Virus record (IMG/VR): IMGVR_UViG_3300031834_000022
Location: 1-32,499 of that record
DNA: 32,499 bases
Source: a virus
Reading direction: 5' to 3' (one strand)
Part shown: positions 6,034-13,927 of the stretch, in pieces
How the letters are laid out: every line of letters begins with the position of its first letter
Position numbering within the stretch: the first letter of the stretch is position 1
Notes under the pieces: generated by a model
What the model saw: only the letters and a program-made list of their open reading frames with translations
Databases searched by the model: none
Told to the model about the DNA's origin: nothing
Translations under genes and position numbers: made by a program

Positions 6034-7515
6034 TTAGAGCCTGATGTTTATCACTCTCGTCCACTTTTGTGGGACAAAGATAATTGGCATCCCGTAAAGC
6101 AAGATCATCCACTTGTAGGCCGGTGCGATGGTGGCAAGGTCCATCTTTACCAGCGGTGCAAGCTGCCTGAACGTCAGTACGTCCGAGGTGTTCTGTCCGA
6201 TGAACGCCGTGTAGGTGTTGGGAAGTCTCTTTCCGTCCCAGTCAAAGGTCTGACCGGCATTGGTAAGAGGAAGTCTCTGCACCCAGTAACAGGTGGCCGC
6301 TTCCGCAAGAACTTCTGAGGCCGCCGGTTCGCTGACGAACAGGTTAAGGTACTCCGCGTTGTCCGCAGCCGTCGCATCAGGACCGCTGAGGGTCATTCTG
6401 ATCGTCTGAGAGGCGCTGACGGTATACGCAGCGGAGGTGTTGGTAGCGGTCGCGAAAGGCTGTCCGCTGTTGATGGCAAGCGTCTCACCGTACTTGTTCT
6501 CCCAGGTGTACTGGACCCTGTACCAACCGGCTCCAGGAGCGGTCACTACGGTACCAGCGTTAGAAGCGGTGACGGTAAGCGCCTTTGCGGCGGCCATCGT
6601 GTCGCTCTTCAGGATCTTGGAGGCCGTAGGAGCAGTCCTTGTCTTCTGGAGGAAGTAGGTCGGCTTCAGGTTGACCTTTCCCGCCTGGGTCATCAGACTG
6701 TCCACGTTGATGTTGAGTTGGGTGTTGCCCTGAGGCGTAGGAAGGACGATACGCTGAGCGGCAGTGCCCGCGAACTCGTCGTTGATCTTCGCCAACAGTT
6801 GGTACGGAAGGTAGATGTCAGTTGGGAAACCGAACTGGTCGACTACTGTCTGAGCCAGAGAGTTTACGACGGTCGTGAAAGGCGTTGTGGCCAGGTTCAC
6901 GTTGCGCATGTCGTAGTTGTTTCCACCACCGGTACCGATTCCGGTCGCTCCACCGATCTGCTGATCGAGGCCCGCCCACTCCACGTATTCTGCGGCGTCA
7001 CGGCCCTTATCGTTGCCCCAGAAGAGGGCGTTTTCGATCTGGCGCAGCATCCACATGATGCCGTTGCTGTTCTCCTGAGCGATAACGTCAGGAACCATCG
7101 TACGAACGAGGGTCATAGGGTGGGAGACCGAACGGGTCGTTCCCACGTACTTGACCAGGGCTACCTTACGTAAGTAGTCCGACGTGGTTGAGTAAGGAAG
7201 TTCGCCTTCCGTCACAAACCCACCGGTCTGAGTTCCGTAAGAGGTCAGCTGGTTGTATTCCTCAACGGTGCTGTAAGCAGGCGTCTTAGGAATGTCTTTC
7301 CAGAAGTTGATGTGCTTGTCGGTGAAGGTGATGACCTTCAGCGAACTGTCAAGCGACTGCACCCTAAGTGCCGCGCCGCCGGTGGTACCGTCAATTGCGA
7401 TACCCGCGGTTGAGACTCCGCCTGCGAGACCAAGAGCCGCGGCACCTTCCAGCGCCTTGTTCAGCTCCTGAACGTCTTGGCCGGACCCAATCCCGAATCC
7501 GTTAAAATCTAACAT
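6034..7515 (-). CDS. Major capsid protein (HK97-fold type)
   Basis: A 493-aa protein. Residues 1-56 are an Ala/Gly-rich N-terminal arm. Residues 57-300 have the pattern of a large HK97-fold capsid protein (FWKDIPKTPAYSTVEEYNQL, LRQIENALFWGNDKG, FGFPTDIYLPYQLLAKI). Residues 310-430 are Ala/Thr-rich beta strands with YRVQYTWENKYGETLA, like an inserted Ig-like surface domain. The chain returns to the core with RQLAPLVKMDLA and ends MPIIFVPQKWTRVINIRL. Residues 33-55 (GVSTAGIAIDGTTGGAAL and onwards) are almost repeated in the prohead protease. A strong GGAGG ribosome site precedes the ATG. Order protease, scaffold, capsid is the usual head module order, which supports the call. Confidence 0.87.
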   Translation of the reverse strand: MLDFNGFGIGSGQDVQELNKALEGAAALGLAGGVSTAGIAIDGTTGGAALRVQSLDSSLKVITFTDKHINFWKDIPKTPAYSTVEEYNQLTSYGTQTGGFVTEGELPYSTTSDYLRKVALVKYVGTTRSVSHPMTLVRTMVPDVIAQENSNGIMWMLRQIENALFWGNDKGRDAAEYVEWAGLDQQIGGATGIGTGGGNNYDMRNVNLATTPFTTVVNSLAQTVVDQFGFPTDIYLPYQLLAKINDEFAGTAAQRIVLPTPQGNTQLNINVDSLMTQAGKVNLKPTYFLQKTRTAPTASKILKSDTMAAAKALTVTASNAGTVVTAPGAGWYRVQYTWENKYGETLAINSGQPFATATNTSAAYTVSASQTIRMTLSGPDATAADNAEYLNLFVSEPAASEVLAEAATCYWVQRLPLTNAGQTFDWDGKRLPNTYTAFIGQNTSDVLTFRQLAPLVKMDLATIAPAYKWMILLYGMPIIFVPQKWTRVINIRL

Positions 7516-7538
7516 TTTTGTCCTCCGTTAGAATTTGT

Positions 7539-8450
7539 TTAGAGACCTAGAGAAGTTCTAATGTTCTCAGGTATTACGTTAATGTCCCCAGATGTCTCAA
7601 ACTTGACCACCGTGTGAGGATCTACTCCTTGGCCCTTCATCGACATGTCCAAGAGAGCATCACAGATCTCAGACTTTGACATAGTAGACGTGCCTTCCAT
7701 ACTTTCATTCTTTATCATGTCGGACTTCTTAAGGACCGACTTGCGAACCGAAAGTGCCTTGGTGATGTTCGTGAGAACCTTTTCCACCAGAGCGACCTTG
7801 TCCGTGTACTCGTTGTGGGACTTTTCGATGTCCTCGACTCTTTCGAGCGTGGCTTCGATGGAAGCGGCAAGACCGGTTCCTATGATCTCGGACTGTGAGG
7901 CCTTGGCAAACGCGTCGGCGTACTTGTCTTCGATCAGAGCGATGACCTCTTCGACAACGCTCTTGGCGATCTCCGCCTTGAACTCGTCAATGTCTAGATA
8001 GATCGCGGCCGAAGGAGTTGAAGCTTTCTTCTCGTCCTCTTTCCCAGTCTTTCTTTCCTTCTTCTCTTCCTCTTCCGATTCGCCGGCTTCGTGTTGAGGA
8101 TTCTTGTCGTCTTCTTCGTCGTCGCCGCCCTTGGTCAGATCGGCATCTTCGATAGACTTTTCTCCACCCTCGTGCTTCTTGGTCTCAGGACGCGCCAAAG
8201 GAGCGTTTCCGCCACCTTCTTTGGTGTTGATGTAACCCTGATTTTCGCCTTCGTCAATGTCAACTTGGACCTTGCCAGGTTCAGGACGAGACAAAGGACC
8301 TAAATTCTTTTTGGCCCGAGTTCCAGAGTTAGCAGGATTCTTTTCCTTCTTCTCTTCGTCTTCCTTAGGCGGAGTACTCAGGGTGTGCTCGACAGCTTCC
8401 CCTGCTGACGCCTTATTGATGAGATCATCGATTCTTTTCAGTAATGACAT
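7539..8450 (-). CDS. Probable capsid scaffolding/assembly protein
   Basis: A 303-aa protein with a highly charged, low-complexity first half (runs of Glu, Lys and Asp between residues 25 and 140) and a helical second half. Residues around 145-230 (YLDIDEFKAEIAKSVVEEVI, ASIEATLERVEDIEKSHNEY) are likely coiled coil. The C-terminus (PHTVVKFETSGDINVIPENI) looks folded and could contact the capsid protein. Position between prohead protease and capsid gene, the acidic composition and coiled coil all fit a scaffold. Residues 18-33 (EAVEHTLSTPPKEDEE) resemble a segment of the 213-aa protein at 167-808. A GGAGGAAT ribosome site precedes the ATG. Confidence 0.75.
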   Translation of the reverse strand: MSLLKRIDDLINKASAGEAVEHTLSTPPKEDEEKKEKNPANSGTRAKKNLGPLSRPEPGKVQVDIDEGENQGYINTKEGGGNAPLARPETKKHEGGEKSIEDADLTKGGDDEEDDKNPQHEAGESEEEEKKERKTGKEDEKKASTPSAAIYLDIDEFKAEIAKSVVEEVIALIEDKYADAFAKASQSEIIGTGLAASIEATLERVEDIEKSHNEYTDKVALVEKVLTNITKALSVRKSVLKKSDMIKNESMEGTSTMSKSEICDALLDMSMKGQGVDPHTVVKFETSGDINVIPENIRTSLGL

Positions 8451-8503
8451 GTGATTCCTCCGTCTGTCGGTAAAGTAAATTAACGGAAAATGTAGTTTTT
8501 TCC

Positions 8504-9460
8504 TTAAAAAATATCGCTCTTTTCGAGTACTTGAAAGAAATTGTCCAGGCCGCCTGCTTTCGTTATGAGGTTGATGACCTCGTCGATAACGGCGTCATGA
8601 GCGCCAGGATTGACGGTCTTGATTATGTCGTGGAGTTCTTTCTTGGTCTCGAAAAGAAGAATAGATTTCTTTCTAAACTCATTTTCCATAGTTGGATCAG
8701 TCAGTTGAGTAGTTTCCGGAACGCCCTTGTTCTTCTTTTCTTTAGCACCTTCTAAGTCCTGTTTCCTGATAGCCGCTCCCCCGGTGGTTCCTTCGTTGGC
8801 TATTCCTGCAGTTGAGACTCCGGCCTGTAATCCGACAGAACCGACAGCTGCCATGACATCCTTGTTCATGTCATTGATGACGTATCTTAGAACATCATCA
8901 TAATTAGCAGGAACCATGGACTTGGTCAAAAAATCTATAGTTAGGGTGGCCTTGATGTTGACCGGGATGTGCGTGATGGCTACGTTAGTAATTCTTGCTT
9001 TTAGGATCTTGGACTTGTTGACCTCGGACCTCTCCGTGACCTTCCCTTCTATAGAGAAGCCCATGTTTCTCGGGTTCCCTACGTCGTGGAGTTCGCATAT
9101 GAGGTTCCAGACGTGGTTGGCCATCTCAGTCTTGAAGAGCATCCCCTTGACGAAGAGTCCCTTGGAATCTACGTGTGCTTCGGTCGGGCAACCAATTATG
9201 TGACTTGGGGAGTTGTTGTGCATCCAGTTGAACCAACCCTGGGACTTAAAATACGATATGTCCAGGCCTTCTTGGATGACTCTTTCTTTGTCTGTGTCTT
9301 CGTGTCCGGTAGAAGCCATACCCTTAATTATCCTCTGGGTGGCGTTCTTTAGGTCCACCTGTCTGGCCTTCAGGATTTCGGGATCGACTTTTTCTTCGGA
9401 GATGTGAAGGTCGTCGGAAAAGACGTTAAAGTCGTCTTTTATCTCGTCTTGTGTCGTCAT
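8504..9460 (-). CDS. Prohead maturation protease (U35/HK97-type), with C-terminal extension
   Basis: A 318-aa protein. The protease domain covers about residues 40-180. NWMHNN gives the candidate catalytic His81, GFSIEGKV gives Ser136, and ARITNVAITHIPVN near 155-168 matches the strand and Pro-Asn turn that close the domain in this family. The enzyme would cleave scaffold and capsid arms inside the prohead. The C-terminal part (residues 200-318) is not needed for catalysis; it contains residues 213-235, nearly identical to the capsid arm, and a helical end (ELHDIIKTVNPGAHDAVIDE). A GGAGAAG ribosome site precedes the ATG. It is the first gene of the minus-strand unit. Confidence 0.82.
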   Translation of the reverse strand: MTTQDEIKDDFNVFSDDLHISEEKVDPEILKARQVDLKNATQRIIKGMASTGHEDTDKERVIQEGLDISYFKSQGWFNWMHNNSPSHIIGCPTEAHVDSKGLFVKGMLFKTEMANHVWNLICELHDVGNPRNMGFSIEGKVTERSEVNKSKILKARITNVAITHIPVNIKATLTIDFLTKSMVPANYDDVLRYVINDMNKDVMAAVGSVGLQAGVSTAGIANEGTTGGAAIRKQDLEGAKEKKNKGVPETTQLTDPTMENEFRKKSILLFETKKELHDIIKTVNPGAHDAVIDEVINLITKAGGLDNFFQVLEKSDIF

Positions 9461-9524
9461 TAACTTCTCCAGGATGGATTGTTTCTAACGTTATACATTA
9501 GCTAAGGAAATCGTCCTTTCCCAC

Positions 9525-9533
9525 TAATTTATC
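9525..9533 (-). promoter_or_regulatory. Candidate late promoter box (GATAAATTA) for the head operon
   Basis: The minus strand reads TCGATAAATTAGT about 65 bp before the protease ATG. It differs by one base from the GATAAATAA boxes at 4271 and 5985. Head genes are normally late genes, and a gp55-like sigma is encoded in the window. The evidence is only motif likeness. Confidence 0.3.
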
Positions 9534-9562
9534 GATTGACGACGAGCCGAGAAATAAAAATT

Positions 9563-9575
9563 CACGAGGTTCGTG
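9563..9575. promoter_or_regulatory. Operator-like inverted repeat over a -35 box
   Basis: CACGA-GGT-TCGTG is a perfect 5-bp dyad with a 3-bp centre. Its right arm overlaps the TGTACA box proposed as the -35 of the rightward promoter. A bound repressor or activator here could control the divergent units. The arms are short, so chance cannot be excluded. Confidence 0.35.
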
Positions 9576-9602
9576 TACATACTTTTTAGGAAGCTGTATA
9601 TT
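9574..9602 (+). promoter_or_regulatory. Candidate promoter for the terminase-portal unit
   Basis: TGTACA, 17 bases, then TATATT, ending about 51 bp before the ATG at 9654. The 193-bp region 9461-9653 is the only divergent gap in the window and must hold starts for both directions. The same -35-like box with similar spacing recurs upstream of 13952 and 14671. A further TATAGT lies at 9605-9610. Confidence 0.45.
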
Positions 9603-9653
9603 CTTATAGTATTGAGAATAACACTTGGAATGCAAAACAAATAGAGGTACCAA

Positions 9654-10250
9654 ATGAACAGTGGCAATGATGGCTTAAGAGATATGCAGCGAGAGCTCAA
9701 TGATCTCAACAGACTAGTAAGGGCAAAAGACGGTATAGTTGAATCTAACCCCCAACTGTCCAGTATTGAGAAGATAAATAGCGGCCTCTCCATAGTAGAG
9801 ATAGATAATGAAGAGTTTTCGTCTTTGGTGGAAAAAGTCGCCACAATGCAGTTCGAAGGTAACAAGCGCCAAGACATCATGCTCTCCCTTGGTCTGTCCA
9901 GTAAAGAATTCAAAGAAATAATCCTCAGTGCAGAGTTCGAAGACATCAAACAGAAACTCGTGCAGGACAACAAGACCTACCTGATGGCCAAGATTTTAGG
10001 CAAGTTCGACGACGCCATCAACACCCTTTCAGATTTACTGGTAACCGCAGACGAAGACAAAGTCAGAATGCAATCCGCGGCTCTGCTGATAGAGAATGCC
10101 AAAGAATTACTGCAGGACGCCTTAAACGACAGGACCGCTTCCACCATATCACAGGTAGCCAAAGCTGCGGCTTCCGGTGGTGACGAGACCACGATAAGGT
10201 TGGCAGAATTTGTCATAGGAAAACGCAAGGAACGCGGCCTTGACAAGTAA
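9654..10250 (+). CDS. terS: Probable small terminase subunit
   Basis: A 198-aa protein directly before the large terminase and overlapping it by 11 bp. Residues 58-92 (VEKVATMQFEGNKRQDIMLSLGLSSKEFK) read as a helix-turn-helix, followed by a long helical region (FDDAINTLSDLLVTADEDKV, AALLIENAKELLQDAL) suited to ring formation. This order, HTH then oligomerisation helices, is typical of small terminases that recognise the packaging start and stimulate the motor. The end (GKRKERGLDK) is basic. An AGAGGT ribosome site precedes the ATG. The sequence itself is not diagnostic, so the call rests on context and general layout. Confidence 0.65.
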   Translation: MNSGNDGLRDMQRELNDLNRLVRAKDGIVESNPQLSSIEKINSGLSIVEIDNEEFSSLVEKVATMQFEGNKRQDIMLSLGLSSKEFKEIILSAEFEDIKQKLVQDNKTYLMAKILGKFDDAINTLSDLLVTADEDKVRMQSAALLIENAKELLQDALNDRTASTISQVAKAAASGGDETTIRLAEFVIGKRKERGLDK

Positions 10251-12012
10251 GACCGTCCCCGAATACACCCAAGAAAACATAGTCGGTCTGTGTCTGAACG
10301 ATTACAGGTTCTTTACTGAGACCTTCATCTCCATCAAGGACAAGAAGCGCCAGATCATACCGTTTCTGTTCAACGACATACAGGAACAGTTTTACGCGAC
10401 GTACCTGGACCTAAGAAAAAAGGGGATCAGGCAGCACATAATCCTGAAGCCAAGGCAGCTTGGTTTTACCACTATGATCTGTGCCCTGTTCTTGGCAGAA
10501 GCCATTTTGGTTCCCAACACCGTCGCGGTCATCATCGCTCACGACGCAGAGTCTACTGCCAGAATCTTCGAAATCACGAAACTCATGTACGACAATCTCC
10601 CCGACGAGATAAGACCGGTCAGCAAGTATTCGTCAAGGAGAGAAATCGTCTTCGAGACGATCAATTCGAAGATCTTCATCGGTACCGCCGGATCCACCGG
10701 GTTTGGTCGAGGAACTACCATCAACCTACTCCACTGTTCAGAATTTGCTTTCTGGGACAAACCAGAAGAGATCCTTCCGTCGCTCATTCAGACCGTCCCA
10801 ATGGAGAACGGTGTCATCATCTTCGAGACCACTGCGAACGGGTACAACCACTTCCACGACAGTTACATGGAAGCCGTCAGGACTTCGGAGATAGAGAGAA
10901 AGATAAATGACGTTCCTTATCCTCACTTCTACCGCTGGTTCGATCACGCCGAGTACAAGTTCGAAATAGGGAACGAAGAACAGGCCTACATACAGGAGAC
11001 TCTGACCGACGAAGAAAAAGATTTCATGGTCGTTCACGGTACTAACCTCCAACAGATGGCGTGGAGAAGGTCAAAACAACAGACCCTAAAGGAAAAGTTC
11101 CTCCAAGAGTACCCAGAAGACGACCAGTCCTGTTTCCTCTCGTCCGGAAAACCCTTCTTTGACAGGGACATGATAAAGTCAATCAGTCTCTGGATAGAAG
11201 CCAACAAGGTCGTCGAATGGCAGAAAGTGGAACAGGAGAAGATAAAGATCTACAAGACATTCGATCCGGATCCAAAGTTTAGACACATACTCTGTGTTGA
11301 TCCGGCGGAAGGAAACCCTACCGGTTCCTCGTCTGCTGCCTACATGTTAAGACTGCACAAGGACCCAGTAAGGATAGAGATGTGCGCCGAAATAAGCGAG
11401 AAGATACCTATGCCAAAGTTCTGGAGACTCCTGTACCACCTGGGTTCCCTCTACAGGTACCCACAGTTGGCCATCGAAAGGAACAACCACGGTCACCTTC
11501 TGTGTTACTGGGCCGTCAACGGGTTGTTACAGGACGGCACCAAAGTGCTTGACAAGTACCCTAATATATACCACGGAACAGACGGAAAACCGGGGTTCGT
11601 GACAAATTCTGCCACCAGGCCTCTCATTCTGGACAACCTGTCTGAAGTTCTTAGGAACAACATGTTGGTCGTGTACAGCAAGATATGGTTGGACCAGGCC
11701 CTAAGCTTTGTTTACTCTGAAAAGAACAAACCAGAAGCGGAAGCCGGCAAAAAGGACGACTCCATCATCGCGGTTGCCATTGGAACGTTCATCCTGATAA
11801 ACCAAAAGCAGGTCTCTAGCTTTAGATTCCTAAACGCTGACCAGTTCCCTGGAACTGGAGTGACATTACACCCGCAACCAGACAATAAAAAGACAATGTA
11901 TGACGACCGGCTCTCTGTATATAAGGAACAACAGGATACAAATAGAAACGAACACATAAGATTCCTGTTACCAGATACAGCAGAACTTATTGACTATAAA
12001 AAGTTTATCTAA
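10240..12012 (+). CDS. terL: Large terminase subunit (packaging ATPase and nuclease)
   Basis: A 590-aa protein, usual size for the family. The ATPase part has a variant Walker A, KPRQLGFTT (residues 70-78), Walker B with catalytic Glu in NLLHCSEFAFW (162-172) and the coupling motif ETTANG (196-201). The nuclease part has acidic candidates at D354 (CVDPAEG), E413 (IERNNHG) and D507 (KDDSIIAVAIG). It pumps DNA into the prohead through the portal and cuts concatemers. The start is TTG: the frame is closed by a TAG at 10216-10218 and TTG at 10240 is the only initiation-type codon after it, with AAGGAA upstream. It overlaps the small terminase gene by 11 bp, and its TAA overlaps the ATG of the endonuclease fossil. 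Confidence 0.93.
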   Translation: MTSKTVPEYTQENIVGLCLNDYRFFTETFISIKDKKRQIIPFLFNDIQEQFYATYLDLRKKGIRQHIILKPRQLGFTTMICALFLAEAILVPNTVAVIIAHDAESTARIFEITKLMYDNLPDEIRPVSKYSSRREIVFETINSKIFIGTAGSTGFGRGTTINLLHCSEFAFWDKPEEILPSLIQTVPMENGVIIFETTANGYNHFHDSYMEAVRTSEIERKINDVPYPHFYRWFDHAEYKFEIGNEEQAYIQETLTDEEKDFMVVHGTNLQQMAWRRSKQQTLKEKFLQEYPEDDQSCFLSSGKPFFDRDMIKSISLWIEANKVVEWQKVEQEKIKIYKTFDPDPKFRHILCVDPAEGNPTGSSSAAYMLRLHKDPVRIEMCAEISEKIPMPKFWRLLYHLGSLYRYPQLAIERNNHGHLLCYWAVNGLLQDGTKVLDKYPNIYHGTDGKPGFVTNSATRPLILDNLSEVLRNNMLVVYSKIWLDQALSFVYSEKNKPEAEAGKKDDSIIAVAIGTFILINQKQVSSFRFLNADQFPGTGVTLHPQPDNKKTMYDDRLSVYKEQQDTNRNEHIRFLLPDTAELIDYKKFI

Positions 12013-12161
12013 TGATTGTCTATAAAACAACTAATTTAGTCGACGGTAAGATATACGTCGGAAAAGCATGTGGAAATAATGCAAAATACAATTCTTATCT
12101 AGGTTCTGGAACTCATTTAAACAGAGCTATAGAAAAATACGGAAGAAATTTATTTAAATAA
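12012..12161 (+). pseudogene. Truncated GIY-YIG homing endonuclease remnant
   Basis: Forty-nine codons from an ATG that overlaps the terminase stop (TAATG) to a TAA. It begins MIVYKTTNLVDGKIYVGKAC and ends EKYGRNLFK. It matches the first 48 residues of the intact endonuclease at 825-1316 (MIVYKTTCLINGKIYIGKAC, YLGSG, KYGKENFK) almost without gaps. All of the protein after the first catalytic strands is missing: no acidic catalytic helix and no DNA-binding repeats. The reading frame ends just before the ribosome site of the portal gene. It is AT-rich like the intact copy. It could still be translated as a short peptide but cannot be an active nuclease. Confidence 0.85.
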
Positions 12162-12176
12162 AAATAGGAGTTCGTA

Positions 12177-13886
12177 ATGGCAAGAAAAAAGAACGCGACT
12201 TTAGCTGGTCCTCTTTTCGTAGAGAATGGTGGAACGGCGGACATATCTAAGTCTAAGCAAGTAGAACTGTCTGGCGGAAAGATAGTCGGAGCACAGGACC
12301 CCTCAGAACAGAAACCGGTATCCAAATTTTACGACCCGCTGTTCGTACTCGACTATTTGCAATTCAAGTCGAAGAACACGTCGTGGTCGCTGTCCTACCA
12401 ACTTCTTAGAAAGATCTCTTACAGGAACGGCGTAATAGCCTCCATCATAAATACCAGGGTGAACCAGGTCTCCCTGTTTTCCAGCCAGTACCTTACTCCA
12501 AATGACAGGATCGGTTACACGGTCTACCCAAAATCACAGAAGTTCGGTCACCTCTTAAGACAGGCCAATCCAAACCTTCCTCCTCAAACCATGACCGAAG
12601 AACAGGTTAAGAAGATGATGTACCTCATGGACTTCATCGAAAACTGCGGGGAGAGAGAAACACTGGGAAACGATCCTGAAAGAAGTAATTTCATGGAATT
12701 TCTCAAGAAGATAACGAGAGATAGCCTCACCTTCGACCAACTGTGTTTCGAAATCGTGAAAGATCCTAAGACTAACAAGCCTGCCGCGGTTTATGCCGTG
12801 GATTCAGGGACCATCAGGATCGCCGACCCGAAAACAAAAAGGGACAAGGGGATATACTTCGTCCAATACCTAGACGGTATCTTGTACACCGGTTACACCT
12901 ACGACGAGATGGCCTTCGCTCTCAGAAACCCGACCACGGACATTAGGACGAACGGTTACGGCGTATCTGAAATCGAGATGGCACTCAACTACATCGCCGC
13001 TCAAATCTACGGAGAAGAGTACAACAAGAGGTTTTTCACGCAGGGTTCAGCACCGAAGGGAATCCTGAACGTCAAGGGAACCTCCTTGCCGACCGAAGAA
13101 CTTGACGCGTTCCGCAGAGCCTGGCACTCGCAGATAGCCGGAGTGAACAACGCTTGGAAGACTCCAATCATCGCCTCTGAGGGTCTTGAATGGATCAACT
13201 TCAACCAGTCCAACAGAGAGATGGAGTTCGCAAGGTGGTTGGAATACCTTGTCAACGTCATCTGCGCCATATACCAGATTGACCCGGTCGAAATCAACTT
13301 CCCCAACAAGGGGGGTGTTTCCGGTGGTGCCGGCGGAAGGAGTCTAAGCGATTCCTCTGCTATCGAAAGAATCAAGTTCTCGAAGGACAAAGGGCTTGTT
13401 CCTTTCCTAAAGTTCATGGAAACTGTCATAAATAAATACATCATCAGTCCTCTTACCGACGGAGAATGGGAATTCAGTTTCTACGGTTACACGGACGTCA
13501 TCGACGCCCAGAAGATGAACATGGAAACCCAGGAAGTCGGTTATCTAAGGACCGTGAACGAGATGAGATCACAGTACGGTCTGAAGCCTCTTGAAGGTGG
13601 AGACATCATCCTCAATCCTACCTACGTACAGTACAAGATGCAGAAACAGCAACTTGACGTCGAACAGGGAAAACCTCCCGGTGATGACACCGGAGGAGAC
13701 ATGGTCGCAGGTGAGACCGCAACAGAAGAGGAAAGCGAAGACGAAATGTTCAACGCCGACGACGGGGAAGACTCTGTTGACGAATACGGCGGAGAAAGCG
13801 ATTTCAAGACTAGCATGGGTGGACCGACATTAGCGTCCGGTGGAATCGACACTTCGCGCGAACCGCCAACCACTATCGGCGGCTAA
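12177..13886 (+). CDS. Portal protein
   Basis: A 569-aa protein, of normal size for a phage portal. Features of the HK97/SPP1-type portal core are visible: an N-terminal helical part (SWSLSYQLLRKISYRNGVIASIINTRVNQV), the wing with FLKKITRDSLTFDQLCFEIV and YAVDSGTIRIAD, a stem region (GVSEIEMALNYIAAQIYGEEYNKRFFTQGSAPKG), and the IYQIDPVEINFP segment near residue 365 followed by a Gly-rich loop. The last 90 residues are acidic and disordered (EEESEDEMFNADDGEDSVDE). It forms the dodecameric DNA channel at one vertex. A TAGGAG ribosome site precedes the ATG. It follows the terminase genes, separated only by the endonuclease fossil. Confidence 0.88.
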   Translation: MARKKNATLAGPLFVENGGTADISKSKQVELSGGKIVGAQDPSEQKPVSKFYDPLFVLDYLQFKSKNTSWSLSYQLLRKISYRNGVIASIINTRVNQVSLFSSQYLTPNDRIGYTVYPKSQKFGHLLRQANPNLPPQTMTEEQVKKMMYLMDFIENCGERETLGNDPERSNFMEFLKKITRDSLTFDQLCFEIVKDPKTNKPAAVYAVDSGTIRIADPKTKRDKGIYFVQYLDGILYTGYTYDEMAFALRNPTTDIRTNGYGVSEIEMALNYIAAQIYGEEYNKRFFTQGSAPKGILNVKGTSLPTEELDAFRRAWHSQIAGVNNAWKTPIIASEGLEWINFNQSNREMEFARWLEYLVNVICAIYQIDPVEINFPNKGGVSGGAGGRSLSDSSAIERIKFSKDKGLVPFLKFMETVINKYIISPLTDGEWEFSFYGYTDVIDAQKMNMETQEVGYLRTVNEMRSQYGLKPLEGGDIILNPTYVQYKMQKQQLDVEQGKPPGDDTGGDMVAGETATEEESEDEMFNADDGEDSVDEYGGESDFKTSMGGPTLASGGIDTSREPPTTIGG

Positions 13887-13898
13887 CGAGTAACTACG

Positions 13899-13927
13899 TG
13901 TTCAAAAATACAAGAAGGTATTAGTAT
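13899..13927 (+). promoter_or_regulatory. Candidate promoter before the 217-aa gene
   Basis: TGTTCA, 17 bases, then TAGTAT; a second choice of -10 is TATAGT at 13925-13930. It lies in the 65-bp gap after portal. The -35-like box differs by one base from the TGTACA boxes at 9574 and 14615, and all three are preceded by G. Confidence 0.4.

Noticed and set aside
8467-8503. Short GGAAAA/TTTTCC stem between protease and scaffold-like genes
   Set aside because: Only A-T-rich six-base stem and no proper U-tract after it; transcription of the following capsid genes has to pass it.
9524-9973. A 149-codon minus-strand frame opposite the small terminase gene and divergent gap
   Set aside because: Ser/Leu-rich antisense product, no ribosome site, and it would fill the only divergent regulatory gap.
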